Positions 1 through 6,944 of a stretch of 64,000 nucleotides of DNA are shown here, piece after piece. Numbering within the stretch: the stretch's first letter is position 1; each line of letters starts with the position of its first letter. Under the pieces are notes generated by a model that saw nothing but the letters and a program-made list of their open reading frames with translations, made no database searches and had not been told where the DNA came from. The DNA comes from Desulforhabdus sp. TSK (GTDB taxonomy: Bacteria; Desulfobacterota; Syntrophobacteria; Syntrophobacterales; Syntrophobacteraceae): assembly GCF_022836495.1 (NCBI RefSeq), contig NZ_BQXM01000003.1, positions 3,843 to 67,842 on the forward strand, written 5' to 3'. A program made the translations under genes and the position numbers.

Positions 1-46
1 CGACCGACATTCCCAACACGAACAGCTGATATGCTAATTTTTTCAT
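1..46 (-). CDS. Tandem lipopeptide gene, copy 1 (partial, cut by window edge)
   Basis: This is the 5' part of a short gene whose start codon is the ATG at 46-44. The visible 15 codons read MKKLAYQLFVLGMSV and match copies 2 and 3. The DNA of 1-127 is identical to 157-283, so this copy belongs to a 156-bp tandem repeat that continues beyond the left edge. An AAGGG ribosome-binding site lies about ten bases upstream. No function is known; see copy 2 for the complete product. Confidence 0.7.
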   Translation of the reverse strand, partial: MKKLAYQLFVLGMSV

Positions 47-109
47 CTTGTTGACCCTTTCAGATATCTTAAGTACATACTGTACAATTATGATATTAGT
101 TTGATTGAC

Positions 110-202
110 TTAGTTGCCACCACCGCCGCAGGCCATGACAGGAAGTACATAGGATACGACCGACATTCCCAACACGAACAGCTGATATGCTAATTTTTTC
201 AT
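110..202 (-). CDS. Tandem lipopeptide gene, copy 2 (30 aa, ends CGGGGN)
   Basis: A 30-residue product starting MKKLAYQLFVLG and ending PVMACGGGGN. It has two lysines, a hydrophobic core of about 18 residues, a V-M-A-C lipobox-like site, and only six residues after the predicted cut (Cys-Gly-Gly-Gly-Gly-Asn). If processed by signal peptidase II the mature product would be a lipidated hexapeptide; cleavage by signal peptidase I after Ala is the alternative. Copies 1 and 2 are identical wherever copy 1 is visible. The next copy starts exactly 156 bp away and each copy has its own GAAAGGG ribosome-binding site. I do not recognise a family. The evidence that it is real is the conserved peptide, start, stop and ribosome-binding site across four copies. 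Confidence 0.75.
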   Translation of the reverse strand: MKKLAYQLFVLGMSVVSYVLPVMACGGGGN

Positions 203-265
203 CTTGTTGACCCTTTCAGATATCTTAAGTACATACTGTACAATTATGATATTAGTTTGATTGAC

Positions 266-358
266 TTAGTTGCCACCACCGCCACAGGCCATGACAGGAA
301 GAACATAAGATACAACCGACATCCCCAAAACGAACAGTTGATATGCTAATTTTTTCAT
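266..358 (-). CDS. Tandem lipopeptide gene, copy 3 (30 aa)
   Basis: The product is identical in amino-acid sequence to copy 2, although the DNA differs at several silent positions (for example position 284 against 128, and 326-339). Silent change with an unchanged peptide points to selection on the protein. An AGGATT ribosome-binding site sits about eight bases before the ATG at 358. The gene ends with TAA at 266. It is the third member of an array transcribed leftward from the sigma-54 promoter near 594-609. Confidence 0.75.
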   Translation of the reverse strand: MKKLAYQLFVLGMSVVSYVLPVMACGGGGN

Positions 359-415
359 CTTATTAATCCTATTTCATAAATGTTAGTCTACAATATAATT
401 TTTTATATATCCATA

Positions 416-508
416 TTAATTACCACCACCACCGCATGCCATTACTGGCATAATATGGGTTGCCATAAATATTCCGAATATGAATAGTTGAATTGCCAGT
501 TTTTTCAT
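416..508 (-). CDS. Tandem lipopeptide gene, copy 4 (30 aa, divergent, promoter-proximal)
   Basis: The most divergent member: it starts MKKLAIQLFIFGIF and ends MPVMACGGGGN. The basic N-terminus, the hydrophobic core with Gly at position 12, and the whole C-terminal decapeptide are conserved, while the core itself varies as expected for a signal sequence. A longer in-frame start exists upstream (near 610), but the ATG at 508 has a strong AGGAAAAG ribosome-binding site and gives the same length as the other copies. It is the first gene after the sigma-54 promoter at 594-609, leaving a leader of about 75 bases. Confidence 0.75.
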   Translation of the reverse strand: MKKLAIQLFIFGIFMATHIMPVMACGGGGN

Positions 509-593
509 TTGAACTTTTCCTTTCCTTATAAAAGTCATAGCATTATTTAAATTAACACAAACTAGTTTCCGTGCTTGATTAATCACTACTAAG

Positions 594-609
594 AGCAAAG
601 GCTGTACCA
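594..609 (-). promoter_or_regulatory. Sigma-54 promoter of the lipopeptide array
   Basis: Read on the minus strand the element is TGGTAC-AGCCT-TTGCT. The invariant GG and GC are exactly 10 bp apart, and 14 of 16 positions fit the TGGCAC-N5-TTGCA consensus with common variants. Transcription would start near 583 and reach the first peptide gene (ATG at 508). Two dyads lie 110-230 bp upstream, as expected for an enhancer-dependent promoter. Confidence 0.65.
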
Positions 610-718
610 ATGATGAAAATGAAGCCTTTTTAATGATTATATATTTAATATTATTGATAAATATAAGCTATTACCATCCAATATATGGAAAACACAAGGC
701 AAACTCCATTCAAAAACT

Positions 719-736
719 TGCACAGCATGGGGTGCT
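719..736. promoter_or_regulatory. Proximal activator-binding dyad (TGCACA-N6-GGTGCT)
   Basis: This dyad has the same half-site arrangement and six-base spacer as the site at 809-826, and it resembles the NtrC-type consensus TGCAC-N7-GTGCA with one extra base. It lies about 140 bp upstream of the predicted start of the sigma-54 transcript. The likely ligand is the response regulator encoded next door at 900-2354; this is inferred from position only. Confidence 0.45.
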
Positions 737-759
737 GAAAGCGGTCTTGAATAATTCTA

Positions 760-782
760 GACGCTTATATAATAAGAGCGTC
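760..782. repeat. Inverted repeat GACGCT-N11-AGCGTC
   Basis: Perfect 6-bp arms separated by 11 AT-rich bases, located between the two TGCACA dyads. It may be an operator spanning two helical turns, or a weak hairpin ending the upstream regulator transcript. It has no U-run. Confidence 0.35.
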
Positions 783-808
783 AATAGATTGCCTATATAA
801 GAGGGCAG

Positions 809-826
809 TGCACAGGATTGTGTGCA
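809..826. promoter_or_regulatory. Distal activator-binding dyad (TGCACA-N6-TGTGCA)
   Basis: A perfect palindrome TGCACAGGATTGTGTGCA, 18 bp long, 90 bp from the second copy at 719-736. It sits between the stop codon of the response regulator and the array promoter. Paired, same-architecture dyads at 100-230 bp from a -24/-12 promoter are typical of upstream activating sequences. Confidence 0.5.
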
Positions 827-899
827 TAACTGACAATGAGTGGGAAATTTTTTCTCGAAGCGGGACAGGACTGAAGGGAGCGATGGGGAAATCGAACGG

Positions 900-2354
900 T
901 TAGGTTTCTCCCTGGGCACGTAGGTTCATAAGCTTCATCTTTTGCATGAGGGTATTTCGATGGATTTTCAGGAGTCGGGCGGTGTCGGTTTGATTCCATC
1001 GACATTTCTGGAGGGCACGCAAGATAAATTCTCGCTCAAAGCTCTGTCGAGCCTCCAGAAGGCCAGCCTCCTCGCAGGTGATGATCTCCTGAGCCGGCCC
1101 GGCCACGTTGACTTCTGGTGTCAAGAGGTCAAGCGTGATGTCTTCTTCCGCAAGTAAATCGCCTTCGGTCCCCATGACAACCAGGCGCTCCACAAGATTT
1201 TCCAGTTCCCGCACATTGCCGGGCCATGGGTACGATTCAAGAATTTGCAGGGCATCCCGATGGATTCCTTTGATTTTTTTATGGAAGTTTTGGATGTATT
1301 TTTTTAGAAAGTGCTTGACCAGGAGGGAGACATCTCCCTTGCGCTCCCGCAGGGGAGGAAGATTGACTGGGATGACATTCAGGCGAAAGTAAAGGTCACT
1401 TCTGAATTTCTCCGCTCTCACCATTTCCTCGAGCCGCGTGTTGGTTGCAGCGATGATCCGTACATCGACGCCAATCGTCTGATGACTGCCCACCCTGCAG
1501 AACTCCCGCTCCTGCAGAACACGCAGCAACTTGGCCTGCAGGTCCATTCGGAGGCTCGAAATCTCGTCCAAAAACAGGCTGCCTCCATGAGCGAATTCAA
1601 ACTTCCCGATATTTCGGGTATATGCACCTGTGAACGCCCCCTTCTCGTGACCAAACAGCTCGCTTTCCATCAGATCCGCAGGGATCGCGGCACAGTTGAT
1701 GGGGACGAAAGGCTTGGATGCCCTGGGACTCCTGGCATGAATGGCGCGCGCGATCAATTCTTTGCCCGTACCGCTCTCGCCGGTGATCAAGACGCTGCTT
1801 CCCGTGCGAGCGACCTTCTCTATCGTCTGAAAGACGGTGTGCATCTTCGGCGACTGACTGAGGATCTGCACACTCCCAAAGCTGAAAACTGTCTGGTCGC
1901 TCCGAGGACAAATGGACCTTTCCTTCGATCGCTTGGTGAGAACATCTTCAATGGCCCTGAGGATCTGCTCCGGTTCATAGGGCTTCGTCACGTAATCAGA
2001 AGCTCCGCTTTTGAGCGATTCCGTAGCCTCAGACGCATGGTCCAACCCGGAAACCATTATGACATCGATGGATTCATCCAGGCTCTTGATGCGCCGCAGC
2101 GTTGCAATGCCATCGAGCTTCGGCATGGTGATGTCCAGGAGCACCACGTCAAAAGGCTTCTCCCTGAGTTTGGAAAGAGCGCTGTGGCCGTCCTCGGCAC
2201 ACTCGATCTCATAGAGATCTTCCAGCAGAACTTCGAGAGAATCCCTGGCTCCCTGTTCATCATCCACTACCAAAATACGCGTGCGATCATCCACTCTTTC
2301 CAATTTTTCCAAATCGGGTCTCCAAGATCGTTTCAGCAGCCATTTTCGCATCAT
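900..2354 (-). CDS. Sigma-54-dependent NtrC-family response regulator
   Basis: A 484-residue bacterial enhancer-binding protein. The order is receiver domain (residues about 25-140, with the DDE acidic pocket and phospho-acceptor Asp74 in VVLLDITMP), AAA+ domain (Walker A GESGTGKE near 192-199, the sigma-54 contact loop GAFTGA at 239-244, Walker B LFLDEI) and a Fis-type helix-turn-helix at about 450-480 (NQTDTARLLKIHRNTL). All catalytic motifs look intact. The start is uncertain: the ATG at 2354 has only a weak ribosome-binding site, and a GTG at 2294 would give a more typical N-terminus. No sensor kinase is adjacent. It is the nearest regulator to the lipopeptide array and its two dyads, so it is the best candidate activator of that array. 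Confidence 0.93.
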   Translation of the reverse strand: MMRKWLLKRSWRPDLEKLERVDDRTRILVVDDEQGARDSLEVLLEDLYEIECAEDGHSALSKLREKPFDVVLLDITMPKLDGIATLRRIKSLDESIDVIMVSGLDHASEATESLKSGASDYVTKPYEPEQILRAIEDVLTKRSKERSICPRSDQTVFSFGSVQILSQSPKMHTVFQTIEKVARTGSSVLITGESGTGKELIARAIHARSPRASKPFVPINCAAIPADLMESELFGHEKGAFTGAYTRNIGKFEFAHGGSLFLDEISSLRMDLQAKLLRVLQEREFCRVGSHQTIGVDVRIIAATNTRLEEMVRAEKFRSDLYFRLNVIPVNLPPLRERKGDVSLLVKHFLKKYIQNFHKKIKGIHRDALQILESYPWPGNVRELENLVERLVVMGTEGDLLAEEDITLDLLTPEVNVAGPAQEIITCEEAGLLEARQSFEREFILRALQKCRWNQTDTARLLKIHRNTLMQKMKLMNLRAQGET

Positions 2355-2577
2355 CCCCAGTCATCTGCCCGGTCGCAACAAAGGATGAAAATGCAAGTAA
2401 GGATTCATTCCCGGCAGAACGGCTTCGGGCGCGGACGGCACAAACTGCATTTTCATATAAACATACGGAAAATTTCCAGGTCAAGCAAACCCTGGTAAAT
2501 TGGGTACTCTCGGGCAAAAGCGGCAGCCGCTTCCTGAGGGTTCGGCAGTCAGCCCGCCTCCCACCGACTCGAGTTTC

Positions 2578-2606
2578 TTGCGCAGTCTCGCGTGATACAG
2601 TATAAT
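2578..2606 (+). promoter_or_regulatory. Sigma-70-type promoter (TTGCGC-N17-TATAAT)
   Basis: A perfect TATAAT at 2601-2606 with a half-matching -35 at 2578-2583 and 17-bp spacing, directed at the oxidase gene starting at 2695. The rest of the 2355-2694 gap shows nothing else I can name. Confidence 0.45.
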
Positions 2607-2635
2607 TTTTAAAAATGTTGGATGGAATGTAAAGG

Positions 2636-2671
2636 GAGTACTCTACTCATGCTGGAGTGCTCTTATTTTTC
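2636..2671 (+). terminator. Intrinsic terminator or attenuator ahead of the oxidase gene
   Basis: GAGTACTC (2636-2643) pairs with GAGTGCTC (2655-2662) through an 11-base loop with one G-U pair, followed by TTATTTTTC. It lies between the promoter at 2578-2606 and the ATG at 2695, so it would end most transcripts after about 55 bases unless read through. Confidence 0.45.
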
Positions 2672-2694
2672 TCGTTACCCAATATAAGGCAATA

Positions 2695-4098
2695 ATGCGC
2701 AGCAGGTCACTCCCAATTTTAGATTTCGTGAGAATTGCAGGAAAAGAAAATGTTCTCACCAGCCCCGAGGAACGCTGCTGCTACAGCTATGACGCCAGCA
2801 AGCTCAAAGCCCTTCCAGACTGTGTCGTCCTGCCCGGAACCGCTGAAGAAGTCGCTGCACTGGTCAAGCTGGCCAACCGGGACCACTTCTCCGTTTTTCC
2901 TCGGGGGGCCGGCAGCGGAATGGTCGGGGCCTCCATACCCGTTGGCGGTGGACTTGTCATTTCCTTGAACCGTTTGAACCGCATTCTGGAAGTGGACTCC
3001 GACAACATGACAGCCGTTGTGGAACCGGGAGTGGTCACGGGAGATTTCCAGAAAAGAGTTTTACAGCATGGTCTTTTCTATCCTCCGGACCCCGCAAGTC
3101 TCCCTTTCTCAACCCTGGGGGGGAACGTGGCCATGTGCGCCGGCGGACCGCGGGCGGTCAAGTATGGAGTCACACGGGACTACGTTCTGGGGCTGGAGGT
3201 TGTTCTGCCCACGGGGAATCTCATACGCACGGGAACGCGAACCATGAAAGGCGTCGTGGGGTATGATCTCACCCGTCTCCTGGTGGGCTCAGAAGGCACT
3301 CTGGGGATTTTTACAAAGATCATCCTGCGTCTGCTCCCAGCCCCTGAAGGGGTGCGCACACTCGTGGCTATTTTCCCCCGCATCGATGACGCAGCCCGCG
3401 CCGTCTGCACCATCATACGAAATCGCATCATTCCTTCCACCCTTGAGCTCCTCGACCAGGCCACCCTCCAAGCGGTGGAAAATTACCTCCACATGGGGTT
3501 GCCCATCAAGTGTGAAGCCCTCCTCCTCATCGAGGTGGATGGGCGTGATAAGCTTTTGGACGATGATGTCGGACGCATTGAAACCATTTGCCGGGAGGCG
3601 GAAGCATCCGAAACGGAGATCGCCGCCACGCCTTCGGACCGGGAGCGCCTCTGGCAGGCGCGGCGGGCTATTTCTCCCGCCCTGGGCCAGATTCGGCCCG
3701 GAAAGATCAACGAAGACGTAACGGTTCCCCGGACTCAAATCCCCGCTCTCATACGGGCCATTCGTTCTCTGGCGGAAAAATACCGGCTGGTGATCGTCTG
3801 TTTCGGCCATGCCGGAGACGGAAACATTCACACAAACATCATGCTGGATCGCAAAGACAGGGACGAGCTGTCCCGAGCCGAGCAGGCCGTCCATGAGCTC
3901 TTTCGAACCGTTTTGGATCTGGGGGGAACACTTTCCGGGGAGCACGGCATAGGAATCACCAAATCGCCTTTTTTGCAGTGGGAAGTGGGTGCTGAAGGGT
4001 TTGAGGCCATGTGGAAGATCAAACACGCGCTGGATCCTCTCAATATCCTGAATCCCGGCAAAATGTTCGTATCCAATCGCGCTTTCTTCAGGGGTTGA
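2695..4098 (+). CDS. FAD-linked oxidase, GlcD/D-lactate dehydrogenase type
   Basis: A 467-residue flavoprotein of the FAD_binding_4 plus FAD-oxidase C-terminal type (GlcD family). The PCMH FAD-binding fold covers about residues 35-215, with the FAD-contact segments PRGAGSGMVG and FSTLGGNVA, and GSEGTLGIFT near 205. The C-terminal catalytic domain contains FGHAGDGNIH and SGEHGIGITK, which are typical of the family. The expected reaction is oxidation of a 2-hydroxy acid such as D-lactate or glycolate; the substrate cannot be fixed from sequence. An AAGG ribosome-binding site precedes the ATG. No GlcE/GlcF-like iron-sulfur partner is adjacent. Pyruvate kinase starts 29 bp downstream, so the two may be co-transcribed. 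Confidence 0.9.
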   Translation: MRSRSLPILDFVRIAGKENVLTSPEERCCYSYDASKLKALPDCVVLPGTAEEVAALVKLANRDHFSVFPRGAGSGMVGASIPVGGGLVISLNRLNRILEVDSDNMTAVVEPGVVTGDFQKRVLQHGLFYPPDPASLPFSTLGGNVAMCAGGPRAVKYGVTRDYVLGLEVVLPTGNLIRTGTRTMKGVVGYDLTRLLVGSEGTLGIFTKIILRLLPAPEGVRTLVAIFPRIDDAARAVCTIIRNRIIPSTLELLDQATLQAVENYLHMGLPIKCEALLLIEVDGRDKLLDDDVGRIETICREAEASETEIAATPSDRERLWQARRAISPALGQIRPGKINEDVTVPRTQIPALIRAIRSLAEKYRLVIVCFGHAGDGNIHTNIMLDRKDRDELSRAEQAVHELFRTVLDLGGTLSGEHGIGITKSPFLQWEVGAEGFEAMWKIKHALDPLNILNPGKMFVSNRAFFRG

Positions 4099-4127
4099 AC
4101 GCCCCGGTTTTTTTTACAAGGAGTCCC

Positions 4128-5570
4128 ATGGAAACACATTCCAAATTTCGCAGGACCAAGATTGTCTGTACAATCGGTCCCAACACTCAGACTCCCGAGC
4201 GCATGCGAAAGCTCATCGAAAGCGGGATGGATGTGGCGCGACTGAATTTTTCCCATGGCGACAGAGAGAGCCACAAGGAAACGATTCGATCGCTCCGACG
4301 GGTGTCCAGGGAACTGGGAAAAGAGATCGCCATCCTCCAGGACCTGGGGGGACCTAAAATCCGTCTGGGGAATCTACCGGAAGAAGAGCGGATCCTGGAG
4401 ACGGGAGAACAGGTGATCATGTCTCCGGGAGAGTCTTCCCGAACGGAGATTATCCCCGTGGGATATCCTTATTTGCTGGAAGACATCGAGGTCGGGGACC
4501 AGATTCTCCTTGCCGACGGGACGGTCCAGCTCATTGTCAGGGGAAAAAAGCAGGACCAGGCAATCTGTGAGGTCCTCGTGGGAGGGCCCATACGCTCTCA
4601 CAAAGGGGTCAACCTGCCCTCCAGCAACCTTCGCATCAGTGCCTTCACTGAGAAAGATCGGGGAGACCTCGCTGTCGGACTGGAGATGGGGGTGGACTTC
4701 GTGGCGCTGTCGTTTGTCCGGAGCGAAAAAGACCTGGATGACGTGCTCGAAATTCTGGGCTCACTGGAGAAACGCCCGATGCTCATCGCCAAAATCGAAA
4801 AGCCTCAGGCGGTCCAGGACCTTGCAAACATTCTCGCTCGCGTGGACGGCGTCATGGTCGCGCGAGGGGACCTCGGGGTGGAAATGCCCCTCGAAGAAGT
4901 GCCCATCATCCAAAAGCAGATCATCCGCACCGCACGCCTAGCCGGCAAGCCCGTCATCACCGCCACCCAGATGCTCACCTCCATGATGAACAATCCTCGC
5001 CCCACGCGGGCGGAAGCGACGGACGTGGCCAATGCCATCCTCGACGGGACGGACGCCTTGATGCTGTCGGATGAAACGGCTGTCGGAGCCTTTCCCATGG
5101 AAGCCGTATCCACCCTGGACCGCATCGCTCGAACGACAGAGCCCCACTTCGATGAGCGCCCCCTGCTCAACGAGACCATGTCTGAACTTCTTCCCAACAC
5201 CTCGGCCGCCATCAGCCGGGCTGCCTGCTGGCTCGCTATCGATCTCAAGGCCGCCGCCATCGTTGCATCCTCCTCCTCAGGAAGCACCGCGCGGCTCGTC
5301 GCGCGTTATCGCCCCCCGTGCCTCATCATCACCCTGACGGATCGCGTCGAAACCCAGAGGCAACTCTGTCTCTCCTGGGGAGTGATTCCCACACTGGCGG
5401 AATCCTTTAACGATACGGACCAGATGTTCGCTGCGGCACGGAACTGGGCTTTGAAGGGGAGAATCGCCGAACCGGGCGATCGGTTGATCATCACAGCCGG
5501 TGTGCCGGTAGGCGTTTCAGGAACCACCAATTTGCTGAAGGTGATGGAACTGTCGAGGGAAGAGTCATAG
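4128..5570 (+). CDS. pyk: Pyruvate kinase
   Basis: A 480-residue pyruvate kinase converting PEP and ADP to pyruvate and ATP. It begins METHSKFRRTKIVCTIGPN, and the signature MVARGDLGVEMP lies near residue 245, preceded by the catalytic Lys motif IAKIEKPQAVQ. Barrel, B-domain and C-terminal domain (TARLVARYRPPCLI) are all present at normal length. An upstream in-frame start exists, but the ATG at 4128 has AAGGAG seven bases before it and aligns with the family N-terminus. Confidence 0.95.
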   Translation: METHSKFRRTKIVCTIGPNTQTPERMRKLIESGMDVARLNFSHGDRESHKETIRSLRRVSRELGKEIAILQDLGGPKIRLGNLPEEERILETGEQVIMSPGESSRTEIIPVGYPYLLEDIEVGDQILLADGTVQLIVRGKKQDQAICEVLVGGPIRSHKGVNLPSSNLRISAFTEKDRGDLAVGLEMGVDFVALSFVRSEKDLDDVLEILGSLEKRPMLIAKIEKPQAVQDLANILARVDGVMVARGDLGVEMPLEEVPIIQKQIIRTARLAGKPVITATQMLTSMMNNPRPTRAEATDVANAILDGTDALMLSDETAVGAFPMEAVSTLDRIARTTEPHFDERPLLNETMSELLPNTSAAISRAACWLAIDLKAAAIVASSSSGSTARLVARYRPPCLIITLTDRVETQRQLCLSWGVIPTLAESFNDTDQMFAAARNWALKGRIAEPGDRLIITAGVPVGVSGTTNLLKVMELSREES

Positions 5571-5592
5571 GGGAAAAGTACAGGAAGGTTCA

Positions 5593-5625
5593 GCGGGTTG
5601 AAGCGTTCAAAGGGCGTCAACCCGC
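5593..5625. terminator. Hairpin between convergent pyk and the small minus-strand gene
   Basis: GCGGGTTGA (5593-5601) pairs perfectly with TCAACCCGC (5617-5625) across a 15-base loop. It lies between the end of pyk and a convergent small gene. The U-tracts on either side are short, so it may be a weak bidirectional terminator. Confidence 0.45.
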
Positions 5626-5659
5626 CTTTAAGTTTCGTGCAGCCTCGAGAGGAAGAGGC

Positions 5660-5794
5660 TTATTTGGTCTCGGCAACCTTGCTGAGCACATCAAGGTTCT
5701 TTTGAATGGATTTTTGAAGCGCCTTGAGGTTGACCTTGTTGGAACGATGTTTTTTGGCACGAATGCTTTCAGTCTTCTGAGTCTTTGAAGCCAT
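5660..5794 (-). CDS. Small basic protein, 44 aa
   Basis: Starts MASKTQKTESIRAKKHRSNK and ends VLSKVAETK. It is lysine-rich and predicted helical, with no membrane segment. An almost perfect ribosome-binding site (AAGGAGGAG, seven bases before ATG) and unbroken coding-like codon use support it. It lies 76 bp downstream of the phosphotransferase gene on the same strand and may be the last gene of that operon. I do not recognise a family; the charge pattern would suit nucleic-acid or ribosome binding, but that is only a guess. Confidence 0.6.
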   Translation of the reverse strand: MASKTQKTESIRAKKHRSNKVNLKALQKSIQKNLDVLSKVAETK

Positions 5795-5870
5795 GCTGTT
5801 CTCTCCTCCTTATGCTGCAGTCCATAGTTCCTCTTGAGCACATGGCCTATATCAGTTTCATCCCGTCATG

Positions 5871-6944
5871 TCACGCAAAACTTTTTGAATGCAGGGATTT
5901 GCCGACACGGTTCCATCGGTGCCGTTGGATGGTGCCCACCCATTTTCGAAGCTTTGGAAAACGGTCTCCCTCACCCCCTCGCAGGCAATACTCCAGCTGT
6001 TCCCAGGCTCGCGGAATGTAGCGCAGGAACTGCCCTTTGCCCTTCACACATCCCAGAAAGGCATAGGCACCCAGGACCTGCAGGTTTCTGCACAGGCGCA
6101 CGGCCCTGAAGGAATCCATGAAGTGCCCCGCGGACAGGGGAAGAAAGGTCCGGGCGGCTGTCCAATAAACCTCCACCAACTGTTCCTGCAACCGGTAAGG
6201 CAGCTCTACATAAGGGTCCAGGAGAAGGGACGCCAGGTCATAGGCCGGGGGGCCAAAACGCACGCCCTGGAAATCCAGAAGCCCCAATTTCCCACTGTTC
6301 ATCATGATGTTGCGGCTCTGGAAGTCTCGATGCATGACAGAGTCCTGTGTGGAGACTCCCGCCGCTGCGGCAAGGGCCTCGAAATCGTCGCGCAGGGCCT
6401 CCGTATCGACATCCAGTCCGAGATACGTGTTCAGAAAGGCTTTCCGAAAATATTCCAGTTCCCTCTCGTAGACGAATGCAGGCGAATAAATGCTCCCGTC
6501 AAAACAGAAATCCGTCTGGAAGCCATGGGGGGCCCGTTGATGAAAGGTCACCAGGAGCTTCAACACGTGGCGATAAAGCTTCCAACGGTTCGTTCGTCTT
6601 CGGACGGCATGCCACTGCAGATGAAAATCCCCAAAATCTTCCAGCAGAAAAAAACCCTCCCGCCGATCGGCCCAATGAATCCGCGGAACGGGGATGCCCC
6701 GGTGCAGGAGGTGGCTACCAATGAGGTAGTACGAATCATTTTCGTCAAGTCCATGGAGTTTTTTCCGGGGGGAGACAAGCCCGATGTAGTGGGACCCTTC
6801 CTGGCGGATACGGAAGAAGCTGCGATCCGACCCGTCTCCCTGAAGCATGGTCACGTCCGCCCCCGCATCCAGGAGCTTTGTTTCCGCGGCAACACGCTGC
6901 ATGAAGGTGGAAAGCGTTGATTCCAAGGGTTGAGAATTGTTCAT
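5871..6944 (-). CDS. Aminoglycoside phosphotransferase-fold sugar kinase (AmgK-like)
   Basis: A 357-residue kinase of the APH/choline kinase fold. The catalytic loop is MHRDFQSRNIMM (HxDxxxxN) near residue 205 and the Mg-binding segment is LLDFQG just after it. The start overlaps the stop of the nucleotidyltransferase gene by ATGA, and the ribosome-binding site is GGAGG. A kinase followed by a nucleotidyltransferase is the arrangement of AmgK and MurU, which phosphorylate anomeric MurNAc/GlcNAc and make the UDP-sugar in peptidoglycan recycling. The pairing supports this assignment, but substrate residues cannot be checked here. Confidence 0.75.
   Translation of the reverse strand: MNNSQPLESTLSTFMQRVAAETKLLDAGADVTMLQGDGSDRSFFRIRQEGSHYIGLVSPRKKLHGLDENDSYYLIGSHLLHRGIPVPRIHWADRREGFFLLEDFGDFHLQWHAVRRRTNRWKLYRHVLKLLVTFHQRAPHGFQTDFCFDGSIYSPAFVYERELEYFRKAFLNTYLGLDVDTEALRDDFEALAAAAGVSTQDSVMHRDFQSRNIMMNSGKLGLLDFQGVRFGPPAYDLASLLLDPYVELPYRLQEQLVEVYWTAARTFLPLSAGHFMDSFRAVRLCRNLQVLGAYAFLGCVKGKGQFLRYIPRAWEQLEYCLRGGEGDRFPKLRKWVGTIQRHRWNRVGKSLHSKSFA

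Larger units (their letters stand above)
1..312. repeat. 156-bp direct tandem repeat carrying the lipopeptide genes
   Basis: Positions 1-156 and 157-312 are almost base-for-base identical (first difference at 128/284), and a third, more diverged unit continues to about 358. Each complete unit has one gene, its ribosome-binding site, and the small palindrome GTACA-TAC-TGTAC (73-85 and 229-241) in the spacer. The near identity means recent duplication or gene conversion. The array extends off the left edge, so the copy number is unknown. Confidence 0.85.

Noticed and set aside
719-736. Interpretation of CAGCA-TGGGG-TGCTG as a terminator hairpin
   Set aside because: The stem is only 5 bp with no U-run, whereas alignment with 809-826 as a repeated dyad explains more bases.
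1311-2498. A 395-codon plus-strand frame opposite the response regulator
   Set aside because: It is an antisense shadow; the minus strand carries a complete NtrC-type protein with GAFTGA and Walker motifs.
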